Below, one piece after another: positions 11,801-35,139 of a DNA stretch of 64,000 nt. Position 1 is the stretch's first letter; each line of letters begins with the position of its first letter. The position numbers and the translations under genes are program-made. The stretch is from Protonemura montana (Eukaryota; Arthropoda; Insecta; Plecoptera; Nemouridae): NCBI GenBank assembly GCA_947568835.1, contig OX387609.1, forward strand, positions 7,207,660 to 7,271,659, read 5' to 3'. The notes under the pieces were generated by a model that saw only the letters and a program-made list of their open reading frames with translations, had not been told where the DNA came from and searched no databases.

Positions 11801-13570
11801 ACTAGCATGCTGGCATTCGTGCCCTGAGCTGCTCTGAACTCTCCTGCGAAACACACAAAAGGGAGGGTTAGTTTAACGCTGGTTTGAGGATTACTTTTGT
11901 TTAAGTTGAGCCCAGTGCTTTTTGATAGATCATTATCAATGCCACCACAAGTTTTGCAGTCTCATTTACACACTGAATTGAATCTACCATCGTTCTTAGT
12001 TCCAAGCATCAATTTATTGCATCCCAAAATTTTTAATAACCATTAATTTCAAGGGATCTAATGTCAAGGGACAACACCTCAATCCAGATTTAAATATCCA
12101 CAAAATGATGGACAAGTGCCACCAAAATTCCTATCTCAAAACCGTGGCAGTGTCTTAGCACAAAAAGTAGTCTTTTGGAAAATCTTTCAAGCGAGTGGAC
12201 TCATTTACCTTGGAACGATAGCAGGTATTTTCTTCGAGCTGGCAACATCGGAGCGCAGTCTTGCCAAACATCACCGCCAGGCGGCCCGAGGATCGGTGGA
12301 GTGACAATGTCAAACCCTTCACGAAAACGTCGCGAGGAGAACCAGCTCTGCGCGATCATTGCCCGGCCTGTATCCACCTGGCATGGCAGTTACAATTTAG
12401 GGCATCGTAAAGACTCTGCTCAATACTAGGGGCTCAAACAAATTATTCACATACATTCTGAAGCTATCAATATCATGTATCTTTGCCTGGACTTGAAATT
12501 TAACCAAGGTGTCAGCACACTTTTTCTGATAATACCAATTGAACAAACCATTGCAAACACGTCTCGCGCTCCAGTGGAAGTGGATCCGCGTTCCCTCGAA
12601 CTTCGAGCAAGGTTAAGCAGAATGTGGTTCCTTCCATCGCCTCCCCAATACGGCAACGTCCTCAAAAGATCTGTGTTCACTGCAGGCTCACTCACATCCG
12701 CTTCACTCAACGCTTCACCAACCAAAACAAGGAATATGCACGCCACTTTAGGGTCGGTCGTGAAATGCGGGTTGTACCCCAAGGTCTGTCGGATCGTGGT
12801 TTTTATGAAACCTTCAATTTCCCAGCCGGGAGCTAGGATGGAATGAACTTCAGGATCATACAAATACACAGGGAAGCCAGACGAAAGAGAACACCGGGAA
12901 AAGTCGAAGCAATCATGCATTCGGCATCGGTCGACTAGAGGATATGCCAGAGGCACTAGCGATTCTGGCAATGCTTGAGGTAGAAGTCTAAGGGGGAGCG
13001 CAAGGTCTGGTGTGTTACGCTGTAAAGCTTCTCGTTGAGCTACTTGCGCCTGTTGCACAGATATTTTCAGCCGTTCCAGATCGGCTTGCTGATGGGCGAG
13101 GTCCGACTTGAGATCATCGATTCGCTGAACAAAACCTGCTACTTCAAGCTGGAGTCGTTGACGCTTAGATTCAAGATCTCGAAGCTCTGTGCTAACAGAG
13201 CTTTTGATGCGAAGCATCTCTTCGATACGAAGTTTAAGATCGGCTGCTTTAAGCGTGCTGAAATCTTCGAATGCTTCCAGCTTGGATCTGGTTCTGTGGA
13301 TGTCGTTAGACGATGAACCGTTTTCGACCTGTGGACAGAATTACGTACTTAAATTTAAATAACAGCATTCATATTAAGTGGGTGGTTACCTCATGCAATT
13401 GAAATTCTATCTCTTACCTTAGTGACATAGTAGTGCGTTATGAACGTGACTATGATCAGCATCACTGAGACTAGAAAAATGAGGCGAGAAAGCTTTACAT
13501 GACCAAACCAATGGCAAATAAATTCCTTTGCTCCTAAGTTCTGATAACCGATATCTGAGTTGTAAGCCAT
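5834..13570 (-). CDS. EXTL3: Exostosin-like 3 / brother of tout-velu, complete, 13 exons
   Basis: Coding exons in transcript order: 13570-13418, 13328-12549, 12377-12209, 11843-11723, 11301-11007, 10706-10491, 10162-10046, 9616-9392, 8924-8671, 8440-8316, 7724-7576, 6653-6549, 5938-5834. All borders are GT/AG and in frame, giving 937 aa (human EXTL3 is of very similar length). It is a type II Golgi protein: a short cytosolic tail, a membrane segment at about 28-49, a coiled-coil stem at about 60-140, an exostosin (GT47) domain with a Cys-rich start ([12 protein letters not shown]), then a GT64 domain with the DDD metal/UDP-sugar motif at 762-764 inside [13 protein letters not shown]. The family transfers GlcNAc to start heparan-sulfate chains (Drosophila botv). 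The last exon ends KCFKFI as in EXTL3. A 43-bp minisatellite lies in the intron beside exon 10706-10491. The start is the first in-frame ATG ahead of the membrane anchor. Confidence 0.95.
7290..7475. repeat. SINE-like composite repeat
   Basis: It lies in an EXTL3 intron. TTTTATTATTAGGAACACTA followed by CCCTCTCAAA is the reverse complement of sequence at about 51164-51195, and TTTTGAGAC-ATTTTAGTGTATTTGATGA near 7420-7455 matches about 51625-51645. It belongs to the same composite SINE-like family as the copies at 51 kb, with mixed orientations of sub-parts. Confidence 0.45.
8058..8122 (-). repeat. Dispersed repeat core, inverted copy
   Basis: It lies in an EXTL3 intron. ATCTTATTTAAATTGCAAAC and the following CAATGCGC then TATTTTATTATTATTA are the reverse complement of about 51725-51790, and of the shorter copy at 1985. 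Confidence 0.5.
10741..10893 (+). repeat. 43-bp minisatellite, about 3.5 units
   Basis: Units start at 10741, 10784, 10827 and 10870 with GTCACATGCCCAG and end CACTGGGRCAGA. The first two contain a perfect CACGTG E-box, and the third has CATGTG. The array sits in an EXTL3 intron, ending 35 bp from the high-coordinate border of exon 10491-10706, so it lies against that exon's 3' splice-site region. Confidence 0.85.
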
Positions 13571-14740
13571 TTCTTGCCCTTGCTTTTAATTTTCTGCAAT
13601 CGTTGCGATTTTATAACCTCACTCGACGCAAAGTGTTCGGGCAGACTCAATTAACGAAAGATTATACTATTAGAAATCTTCATTAACACATTACACTGAT
13701 TAATCAATGTCCGATATGTTACACTAAAGCAAAACATCGTCAGTAACGACATTCCTCTTCACAAATATTAAAATGATTGCTATGAGATGTCAACTGTTGC
13801 ATGGATGTGACTTTTGGTAGGTTCACAAAACGGCGTGCATAGCGCCAGCTGTCTTTGCCCACTCTTTTACGAAATGTACCAAAATAATTCACAGAAATAA
13901 AATAAAATAATATTCACCATCCTACCCCCAACCTACCGAAAATATTATATTCTTTTCACTTTTAGTCTCCCGATCAAGTTTACAGCTTTTAAAATTTCTG
14001 TCCAAATCTGTTAACAATAAAATCGTGACAGAAGCAACATGAAATACAAAATCAGGATCCAGGACCCAGAATCCAAGTCTATTGGGGAGCAAGTATGCTA
14101 CTTGCAAAGTGGATGCAAACATCAAATCTGGCTAACCGAGTTTTTTTTTACTAACTGAAAAATTGTAAATCCAAATATGTTTTTGGATAATATGCAAACT
14201 TTTTTTTCTTCAACTGTGAATTTGTATTGAAAAACCTGGCTAAACGTATTGTCTTGGAGACCCGCCACATGAAATAAGATGATGAACACCTGTTGATCTA
14301 TTTTGACAACGATTTCATGGTTAACGGAAAGAACTAGTATGCCGCTGCCATCTACCCAACAAGAGGTGTTGTTAAAACAGGTTACGGATAGTGAGAAAAA
14401 TTCCAGGTTTATGCAAAATTTTGTTCATCTTCGAGCAGCCATTTACCAGTAAATATTAAATGTCTACATATCAGCATTGAGTTACCCCATGATAAAAGTT
14501 CTTCCAGTTGTGCAAACCACTTAATCAAAGAAAGTAGCTCTCTCTTAATGACATAATGCAGTGCAAAAATCCACATCACGGTCAGGGCAACTCATTAGTT
14601 TGGATCACAAATAAAACTCACAATGACGGTGCCTATTCAACTATTTATTCTGTCAATGGCACAAATATTAACATCTTAGCAATATTATTAAAGTTAGGAA
14701 ATCGACAACAAAGCTACTGCTCAGCTGTTTTGTCACACAT
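13571..14740. promoter_or_regulatory. Intergenic region upstream of EXTL3, downstream of NO66
   Basis: This 1.17-kb spacer separates the EXTL3 start codon from the NO66 stop codon; both genes are on the minus strand. It must hold the EXTL3 5' UTR and promoter (adjacent to 13571) and the NO66 3' UTR (adjacent to 14740). I see AT-rich sequence, no repeat and no convincing TATA box or ORF. Confidence 0.4.
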
Positions 14741-17700
14741 TTATTCCGATAAATCATTATCAAAGGAAACTTCGTCATTATCGGCATCATCAAGTCCATC
14801 TTCATTGTCTTCCCCAATTGGCTTTTGTGTAAGGAGGAGTCCCTTTACCCAAAACTCCCCTACAAACTGTACCTGCAAGTGAACAAAACCAAACGTTAGA
14901 AAAATTGTTTGGAAAGGCTCAAAGAACCAATATTTGCGCAAATGCAACCGCTCCCCTGACAAATCCCACTTACCTTCTGTTCCATACTGTCCAAAGGCAA
15001 AGAGTGTATCGCAATGAAATTGGGATAGCTCTCGATGAGTTTCTTCACGCAAGGAACCATTTCCGGGACAATTTCAAAGAATCCTGGCTCCTCCTCGTGG
15101 TACTCCCGAGTGTTGTCCAAATTGTAGTACACTTTTGGATTGCCAAGCTCGTACACAAGTCTGTAAAACAAAAACTGCTACTGACTTTTGCTCAAATTGT
15201 GTCAAGACACAAAGCTGAGCTCATCTCGAAGAATTTCTGATTCATGTAATCAAATTTCTCAGCTTATAGTAACACGATCATGAAACAGCTGCTCATGAAA
15301 ACTTGTAAAAGTTGTACCAACTACATTATCTCGTGTTACCTCTTAATTTAAGCTTACTTTCATAAATAGTCATGTTTTTAATAAAAAAACATTGCTTAAA
15401 ATAATCTGCCGTGCAAGGTAATCTGAATCTTGCAAAGGATTACTGAAGCATTTGCAATAAAACTGGATGGTAATGAATGATAGATTTAACCACTTTCCTG
15501 GCTCTAACACCCCATGGGTAGGATACTGGAATTGTTTTCCTGTGGATGAGATAGCCTTCAAGTGTTCCATTGTTAGTATTGTGAAAAATTGGCTACCTCA
15601 TCTCATTTCATCTCATTTTCCTAGCAAAATGTGTACTGAATTGTACACCAAAAACACTTTGCCAAGCTGAAGACTGAGTTGTTGTTGGGATATTGATGAA
15701 GAATGGTGTGTTGATTTACATATGAGCATCTCAAATTAGACATATTGGTCTAATATGACATAACTCAATTTTAGCCAAAAAGAAGACAAAAAATAAAGGA
15801 CAGGAGAGACAAATTTTCAAAGCAGTTGAATCATTTGACAAAAAATTTTGAGTCACTGTTTCCAATACCGTTTTTCAGAAGTCGTTTTATAGAAGTCAGT
15901 AAAAATCACCATGCCAAGCCATCAAATCAGTAAAAGTATCTCACCTGATGCAGTGCGCTCGCACTAGCTTCACTTTGGTATGTTTGTCAATCCCCCACGA
16001 ATTCACCACGGCCCCATTCTTGGTCATCCTTTCTCCATCCTCGGCCATCGAGCACTTGCGCTCCTCCTCTGTGAGCACCTGAGTTACAAGAATGATGATC
16101 ACCGTTAAAATTACGGTTACGGTTTGCTATGGTGGTGCTACTGACGGTAATAGCAGGGTTACAAAATATCGCTTTAGGTTGGGGTTACTGCTTGGTGTTA
16201 TGATGGTGCTAGTTAGCACGGTGTTACTAACAGTAATAGCAGGGTTACGAAATATCGCTCTAGGTTGGGGTTAGTGCTTGGTGCTATGGTGGTGCTAGTT
16301 AGCACGGTGCTACTAACAGTAATGCCAGGGTTACAAATCACCACTCTAGGTCGGGGTTACTGTTTGGTGTTATGGTGGTGCTAGTTAGCACGGTGCTACT
16401 GACAGTATCCCAGGGTTACGAATCACCACTCTAGGTCGGGGTTAGAGCTTGGCATTATGGTGGTGCTAGTTAGCACTGTGCTACTGACAGTAATGTATGG
16501 TATAATAACTCTAGGCAAGGCACTTGAGTACAAGGCAGTTAAACCCCCAACCTAACGAGCTCATCGGATAAACTTCAACAAGCCTAGTACCGGCGGTAAT
16601 GCGTCCTGTATGAACCGCAGCCCCATCTGATCTGCAGCCGCGTCCACATCAATCCTCTCCAGCACGGCTTTTGTCAGCTCGGCGGCTGTCTGCGCAAAGG
16701 CGGAGCGTTCAGCGGACAACGAATTGGCATGCGCCGATCCGGTGTGCGACAGGAAACCGATCGGGAGTCCGCGGCGGAGGCGCACATCGTCGGCAATGGC
16801 GGCGCTCAAGGCGGCTGGGACCATCTGAAATTGTGACAATTCCATTTATACAACTACAGTCACTGAAATGGTGAGCGAGCCAAAATAGCTGGCATGTGTA
16901 ATAGGAAATAACTGGGCGGAAAGATTGGTATTCAACTAAGTTGTAAAGGTACTTATATACCATGCTTGAGGGAACAGCTGTGGAATAGAAATCGGTGCTA
17001 TGAGCATGGCAATGTGCTGCATAAACTGGTGGTATCGCAAACGTACAGGGGACAAAAGGTTAAGACAGAGACAAGTTTTCTCATATTTAGCAGGAGGCTA
17101 CATTGGAAATAATACCACTTATTGCTAGAGATCTTAACTATTTATTTTAGAATTTAGATTGTATGAAGGGAATGTCGTAAAACTTTGAAAAGCCCAAGGT
17201 TTACCCAAGGTTTGGGGAAGCAATTTTATCACAGGGTTGAAAATCTCTGCACAGTCTGTTACAGAAGATACTGCATTCAAACTCTCTGAATACATTTGTT
17301 TCCATTAACAAAAAAATCTTTAGATAGCTGTGAAATGGTATCTTCCCTCACAGAATTTGTTTGCCTGTTTTGTTCAATTCTGTCAGCTGTTTTCTGGGTA
17401 ATTTTGGAACTAGCAAAGCAAACAAACAAACAGCCCGGACAGCTTTGTTTACTAGTAGAGTGAAAAATGCAGAACTGGCAAACAGATCTTAAATCTGAGG
17501 TTTAACCCAACGAACCTTTTCCAGCAAGTCAGCCCAAGCGTTCCGCTGGTAGACGGATAGAGTGGCGTGCAGCGAGTGCGTGTCTCCCGCCACCGCTTCG
17601 TGGATCACGCCTCGCGGGAAGTAGAGGACGTCACCAGCTTCGAGCGTCACCTCCATGAATGGTTCACCGACCTCGTGGCGTTCAAAGTTACCACTCGAGT

Positions 17701-20639
17701 AGCGCGGTAACATTTCTCCGTCGCTTCTGCGCACACAATAGAGTTTTTTCCTTAATTTTTTGAGTTACATTTAAGTAAGATACATAGTGCCTGATTTAAG
17801 AGGGATGGTTTTTTCTGCGCTAGAAGTTTGATAGCTTGGAGGAGACAGGGATAGAAGACAGGGACAGAGATAGAGTGCAACAGCGATGTCTAAAAGTACT
17901 CGGGCAATTAGCATCTTATTAATCATCCTGAAAACCTGCAGCTCGGATGGGAGTGTTAGAAACACCGATTCACTTGAGATCACTCAAGTTAAGCAGCACT
18001 AAACTGGGCCAGGTACTGGATAGGTGACCATCATGCAGGTGATTAGTTCTGTTCTCCTGACCAACACTAGGATCTATAAAATTGTTGAAAACGAGACCAC
18101 CAGCTTAGCATTCATTCCGAATAACGGCACAATGCAAACAACAGGATTCCTCCACAAATCCTTGCTGTCGAGAGGTTGATAAGCAAGAGGGGTTCAGTTG
18201 ACATACTTACATTCAAGCCTCCAACCTCTCTAGGCCACGGACAGATTATAGTTTATACATTTGGTACGGACCTGGGATGATAAAGTTTCCAATGCTTGGA
18301 CCCTTCCAGCTGCAAAATGAACGCCTCGATGTCATCGTAATGTGGTGCAAATCCTTGCGTCCCAGGCGGCGTAAGATACAGGTTTGCACCGACGAAACAC
18401 CCAAAGTATTCCTGCAGCGTGGCGCAGAACTGCCAGAGTCGTGGGGAGAACGTCTGTGGGTTGATCCAGCGAACGCTCGCGCCGGCGTTGTAAAACTCCC
18501 AGACCTCTACGGGGGTGGCACGACCTGGAGGGTTCAACGTCTCGCGCTTGCCTGAGCAGAAATGGGACGTGGCGGAATTTCCAATTATTGTCGTTTAGTT
18601 GCGCTCTGTTTAAACAACTGTCTCGTTGGTTATAGCCAACGCTCACTATGTGATAAAAAAAAACATATCGTAACTAATAGAAATAAGTATGCAATCTGAT
18701 CAAATGTAACAAAGCTATTTTATTTTTATTTTTTATTAGAGTTAGGACTATAATTTTTTTGCCAATTTTAGCTGATCAATCTGTTGTGAACTTAAATTTA
18801 CTTAAATTTTAATTTCAGAAAGTACTACACTTTCAAATATTATAAAAATTATTTAGAACCTACGATTTTAAGTGTTTAGATGAATTATACAAATATTTAA
18901 CTGGGGACTATGCCAATGGTAGAAACTTGGCACTTGATTAACACAACTAACCATCTGTGTAGGTAGTGATGTCGATGTTCTTGGTGTACCGAATGTGATT
19001 CTTTCGAAGCATAGCATCCAAAGACTCCGTGGTCAGGTCCAGTTGACTAAAATAGTCTGGTTTCTTACGTCTGATGACCACAGGAGTTTTCTCCCACAAA
19101 TCTCTACAGCAAAAAGAAGGACAATTTTAAATATTTGGTTGATAATAGATTATAAGACAAATTTTGAAAAATGTTTGAAGTAATCTCAAGATGGAAGGAA
19201 ACGACAGTTTACGTACAGTAAGAAGGTGTGAAGTTTCAATGGAGCAATGATATTCTCCAAAAGTTCTTTCCCTTTGTCGACGCTGCTTCCGTTAACGTCA
19301 TCCAAGTGAACTCTGGAGACATTTCCTGCATCTGTTGCTTCGGTTACCGTATCTTTTTCAAAATCGTCCTCCAATGCTACAGTTTTAATATTTTTCTTCA
19401 CTTCAACCAAAATTGGTATCTCTTCATCCGAAGAATCCGTTTCAGCTAAAGCAGGCTCGTTCTCGGGACTCTGGCTTCCGTTTGTCTTTGAAAAATTATT
19501 CGACACTTCCAGATTCGGATCGACAATAACAGGACTTTCATCAGTTACCTCGGTTGACTCCTCGAAATATCTAGGAAAATTTTGGGCTTTACTTTTCTTC
19601 TTTGCAGAGTTTCTGTGATTGTCTTTGGATTTGCGTTTCTTAGAAGCCGCAGATCGCTCTGGCTTGTAAACAAAAGAATTGTCCCAATTTGCAGTGCGTG
19701 GTTTGACAAATTTCCCCTGTACTTGCAACTTGGGTGACATGATGTACTGCACTGGTGGTTTCAGAGCCTCCTTTTTATCAAATTTTTTCTGGAACTTCAT
19801 CATCTCCGACTTTTTTTCTTCTCGAGTCAATTTTGGCGTGAATGCAGAGGATCCAAATGTTGAAGGAGGCGTGAATGCAGAGGATTCAAATGTTGAAGGA
19901 GGCGGGTTTTGAGCAGCAACTTGTTGGCGTAATTCGTCAAAGGAAATTCTAGATTTTGCATCCTTCTTCAACTAAATAGCAAAAAAAGGAATGTAATTAA
20001 TATCTCAAATAATATTGAATAGCAATTATAAACCTGTTCATATGCTTATAGTGCATATACAGTGCAAATAGTGGAATGCAAATCATATTAGGTATAAAGT
20101 AACCTAAAACGAACCTTTTTATCAGCTGGAGATGTGGTTTTAGATTTTTTCTTCTGGAAAGAAAAGGAGACTTCTTTACTATTTTTCTTTACATAAGCAA
20201 CATATTACTAGGTAGTTAACAAGAATACGTGTGTTGCTATCAAAAAACAGCAAAAACTATGATTTTGGCATAGAATTTGGAATGTTGATTGATTATTATT
20301 AATAAGATTTGGTTTTCTTCCTACAGATCTATAATTTGTTTTAGTTTGGTTCAATTTTATGCTAGGATTTATGTTTCATTTACAAACAGTTGGATGGTTT
20401 TATTAAGGAGCTAACAACGGCCGAGGACCGGCTTGTACCTGGGCAGGAAAGCTTTTCAATATTTAACAAAAGCGAGCGTACACAATACAAAGTTCCAAGT
20501 TGAATACCAACAGGAACATCTTTCCTAGTCAGATACTGTGCATACAAACCTTTAATGGTATTAATGGAGCTGGAGAATTTTTGTAAGCCTGAAATGCTGA
20601 CTGCTGGGCTGTGCCATTGGCAGTCTTGTTCAAATTCAT
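14741..20639 (-). CDS. NO66: JmjC ribosomal oxygenase NO66 (RIOX1), complete, 10 exons
   Basis: Coding exons: 20639-20550, 20153-20115, 19971-19217, 19103-18952, 18551-18272, 17726-17516, 16824-16591, 16078-15945, 15160-14974, 14872-14741; 737 aa with all phases consistent. NO66 is a nucleolar Fe(II)/2-oxoglutarate oxygenase reported to hydroxylate a histidine of ribosomal protein Rpl8 and to act on methylated H3. The JmjC core follows the family motif GFAPHYDD, with iron ligands H416 and D418. The distal His is probably H492 in HSLHATLS, after [14 protein letters not shown]. The winged-helix C-terminal part follows ([15 protein letters not shown], then [18 protein letters not shown]) and ends in an acidic tail. 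Residues 1-290 are low-complexity and Lys-rich, fitting nucleolar targeting, and contain an 11-aa tandem duplication (33 bp near 19845-19910). The 39-nt second exon and the start are inferred from phase and Lys-rich continuity, so the extreme N-terminus is less certain. Confidence 0.93.
16127..16495 (+). repeat. 86-bp minisatellite, about 4 units
   Basis: Units read GCAGGGTTAC, then CTCTAGGT-GGGGTTA, CTTGGTGTTATGGTGGTGCT and AGTTAGCACGGTGCTACT, at a spacing of about 86 bp. The array fills much of the NO66 intron between exons 16824-16591 and 16078-15945, starting about 50 bp from the latter. Later units share changes (ATCACCACTCTAGGTCGG), indicating local expansion. Confidence 0.8.
17976..18200 (+). 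repeat. 5S rRNA-like SINE, copy 2
   Basis: 17976-18032 reads GAGATCACTCAAGTTAAGCA, then GGTACTGGATAGGTGACC, a better match to 5S rRNA box A/IE/box C than copy 1. The following body (AACAACAGGATTCCTCC, GTCGAGAGGTTGATAAGC) is the reverse complement of the body that follows copy 1 at about 330-400, so head and body are joined in different orientations in the two copies. It lies in a NO66 intron, antisense to the gene. Confidence 0.6.
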
Positions 20640-21088
20640 TGTTTGACGCTGAACGCACAAACCGGACAAATCTGAGCGTTAAAAAGATATTTTAGGATTA
20701 CAGGTAAATAAAGTCTGTATGCGGAGCTATTTGGCTCCTAAATTTGTCCGAGAATGAATGGATTCGATTAGTTTAAAGTAAATTAAACCATGCATAACCT
20801 AAAAACACAACGGTGACGACGAAATATTAACTTTATTTTTAATGTTAGAACAAATAAATTGTGTTAGGACGCGTATAATTATGAAAAAATCGATCAAATC
20901 TTACTACTGTTATGTATTAGAAGACTGCGGCCTAGTTTTGCTTCCCTAAAAGACCTATTGATGACACCATGTGCCCGGCTGCGAACAAAGTATTTTAAGC
21001 GTCAGAACAGGCTACTTGTCATTACTGCCATCAACCGCAGCAAAAAAGTAGCATGCCAAAGCCCGAAGAAGCCCTTGCAAAACGTGTC
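20640..21088. promoter_or_regulatory. NO66 upstream region
   Basis: This is the spacer between the NO66 start codon and the LINE tail. It is expected to contain the NO66 5' UTR and promoter. Nothing specific is visible: no TATA box at a plausible distance and no ORF with recognisable content. Confidence 0.35.
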
Positions 21089-22600
21089 TTTAAAAGTATT
21101 GTTTTTTTTTGTTTTTTTTTATTTATTTACTCATGGATCACAATTATCATTATACATTCAAATATAGTGACTAGGATATTAAGCTCGTTAGGTTACTAGA
21201 ATTACATAAAATTTCTTATAACATTTCAAATACTTCGTAGTTCACAATACCATGGAGAAGAAGTTGTCAACTTTATACAAAGGGTTTAACAATAAAATAT
21301 TTTTATGTTTGTCCTAAATTTAGTAAAATTTCTTACAGATGACCACTCCACAGGCAAGTGGTTAAAAAGTTGTATACCGTTGTAGTGTACAGTTTTTTCA
21401 GAGGCTGTGAGAGAATGCTGAGGAATTGTCATTTTTTTACAGTTTCGTGTTCCATAAGAATGGGAACTTGAATTGAGTTTAAACATCTGTTTATTTAAAA
21501 ATACAAAACATAGTATCTCTAAAATAAAAATACATGGGATTGTGAGTATTTTCTCTTTTACAAATATTTTTTTTACATTTACTACGTTTACGCATCCTCA
21601 TTATTGTTCTAAGAGCGTATTTTTGCAGAACAAGGACTCTCCCTAAAGCCCTGTTTGAGCATCCCCAGACTGTTATTCCATAATATGTGGCAATTGAATT
21701 GAAGTAAGCATAATACACTGTTTTGAGCGTTGCTTTATTTATGAGATATCTTAACTTAAATAAGGCACTGCACGCTAATCTTAGTTTCTTGGACATATAA
21801 TCAGTATGTTTATCCCACCTTAAGTTTTGATCGATAACAATCCCTAGGAACTTAGCATGAGATGTTGATTTGATTTCAACATCCCCTAAGTTAAGTAATA
21901 GCTCGTTACATTGCCTTCTCAGCGCAAACTCGATTATACTAGTTTTATTCACATTACACAGCAGTCGGTTGGCATTGAACCATTTTTGTAGATTACCTAT
22001 CTATAGCTAATTCTGATTTTTCTACCAATTGCTCTCTATTTTCAGCTACGACTAGAGCATTTGTGTCATCTGCAAACGTGACAATCTGTGTCCCCTTCAT
22101 ATTTTCAGCCAGATCGTTTGCGTAAATTATGAATAAAAGAGGGCCTAATACCGGATGAGCCAAACCGGATCGAATATTTTCGCTGTCTTCATTTGTAATT
22201 TCAACTACTTGGGAGCGATTTAACAGATAAGAATTCATCCAGTCATTTGCAATACAATTTATCTAATAGAATGGAATGAACAACACAATCAAATGCCTTG
22301 GATAGGTCACATGATATTCCTACGACTAGTTTGCCTTTATCCAATGCTTTCAGTGTTTCGTATACAAGTTTATTGACAGCTTGAGAAGTGGACTTCTTTT
22401 TTATAAAACCAAATTGACTCGGTGAGAGCACATTTTGTTTGTTAAGGAAGTTTATTAGTCTATTATGTACTGCCCGCTCAATGATTTTAGAGAATACCGG
22501 TAAGATTGATATGGGCCGATAGTTTGATGCATCCTCTCTGCTACCAGTCTTGTACTAAGGCGTTACCAAAGACCAGGCGTTACCTTCGCCACTTTGAATT
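21089..22600 (-). mobile_element. Non-LTR retrotransposon fragment, reverse transcriptase, broken
   Basis: Minus-strand frames in order (about 22560-22243, 22238-21993, 21952-21491, 21486-21286) read successive parts of a LINE reverse transcriptase: the SPSQFGF segment, a DLSKAFDCV block, the polymerase active-site block TFADD, the thumb region with AKFLGIVIDQNLRWDKH, and the C-terminal segment ending in a gi-LFNHLP-type motif. The parts lie in different frames or are separated by stops, so it is a dead copy. The 3' end is an A-rich tail on the minus strand (plus-strand T-runs at 21101-21125). The endonuclease half is missing, so it is 5'-truncated. The clade is jockey/CR1-like by motif style; I cannot place it more precisely. 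Confidence 0.85.
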
Positions 22601-23370
22601 TATTGGGAAATACTCCTGTTTCAAATGACAAATTACAGATCTCTACTAAAATGAGTAATATTGGCTCGATAGTATCTACCACTAGTTGTGTTGATAGACC
22701 ATATACATCTACGGTAGTTGTCCATACCCTCAGGCTCATGAGGGTTGTTACAACTATCAGCCCCAGGAATCACCTGTTAAAGCGTAAATTCACAAATAAA
22801 AACAGGTATAAAATGTAGGACGTCTTGATCATATTTCAATAAAAACAAGAAGCATCGTTTTGGATCACTAATTATGTTTATTATTTCATATCTACTAGTA
22901 CAAGTAAAAAATGTCCAGTAATCTTACTTAAGGTCCAGGCAAGATCAGTGTGGGGGAATTCCATTCAAGAAATATCTTGCAAGGACCAAAACAAACGCAA
23001 GCAACGTTTCTCTGATGTGTAGGTGCCAGATTTTGGCCAATGTACATTTAAAAATCTCATGATCAAGACACATCAAAGTAATACAAAATTACAAGATTTT
23101 TATCAAACATCCTCAACTTTCTCGAAAAACTCTGTTTGAATAATTCAAGATATGGTTGCGATCTATGGGAATCATCAATTGGAAACTAGCATCTGCACTT
23201 CGTTTGAATATGTAGAAAACAAACGTAAGTAACTGTATGGCAACCAACGTTGTATTCTATGTTCCAAGGAATGAATCCAGACCCAGGTCGGAGGAAATAA
23301 TAACGGCACTCGACGAAACCGTCTAAACCTCCGCGAAACAAATGTACGCTACCCGCAAATCTATCAGCCT
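22601..23370. other. Spacer between LINE fragment and EFTUD2 3' end
   Basis: This AT-rich DNA must include the EFTUD2 3' UTR near 23370. No repeat or coding sequence is recognisable. Confidence 0.4.
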
Positions 23371-34575
<11,205 letters not shown>

Positions 34576-35139
34576 TTTTTCTACAGCCAAAAAGTGATTC
34601 AATGTACATAAAATACACACAAAGCGAAGGTGAGGTTACCTCACAAATGTCAACCTTAACCTAAAGGTTAACACCGGTTTAATCCATTCACTGAAATATT
34701 CCTTAGTACCTGAGATTTATTGATGCCGTTCAATGTCACACTAATGCTTTCAGCCGATTTTTATGTTTAATAATCAGAGCGTTTTACTCATAGTTAGATA
34801 TTTTCAACAGAAAAACTCGGCGACAAAACGACCGCGATGCGTGTATCCCGCTAACAAATCTAATCCTGCCAACCTAATTATTTTGTTGTATTTGGCTATA
34901 CTGTGGTATGGCCAGCTGAGCCTCCGCGCTTGCTCCGCGCGATCAGCCCGCGACTCTCTGAGCCCGCGCTTTGTTATTGGATTGGGTCCTTTGACTGGGT
35001 CTGTGGTTGATAGTTCGGCGTCGGCGATTTCGAATTATTCACGATATTTTAATGTTATCAATGAAATGAGTTATATTTCATAAAGGTTTTAATAGTACAA
35101 GTACTTTCCATATCACCTTTCCAGCTTTCATCTGTGAAA
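34576..35139. promoter_or_regulatory. Divergent promoter region between EFTUD2 and the CENP-O-like gene
   Basis: The two start codons are 565 bp apart on opposite strands. The middle (about 34915-34990) is a GC-rich island in an AT-rich setting, rich in CCGCG/GCGCG, followed by TTATTGGATTGGG with two inverted CCAAT boxes (ATTGG). There is no TATA box. This is typical of bidirectional housekeeping promoters. The EFTUD2 side also appears to carry a 5' UTR intron. Confidence 0.55.
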
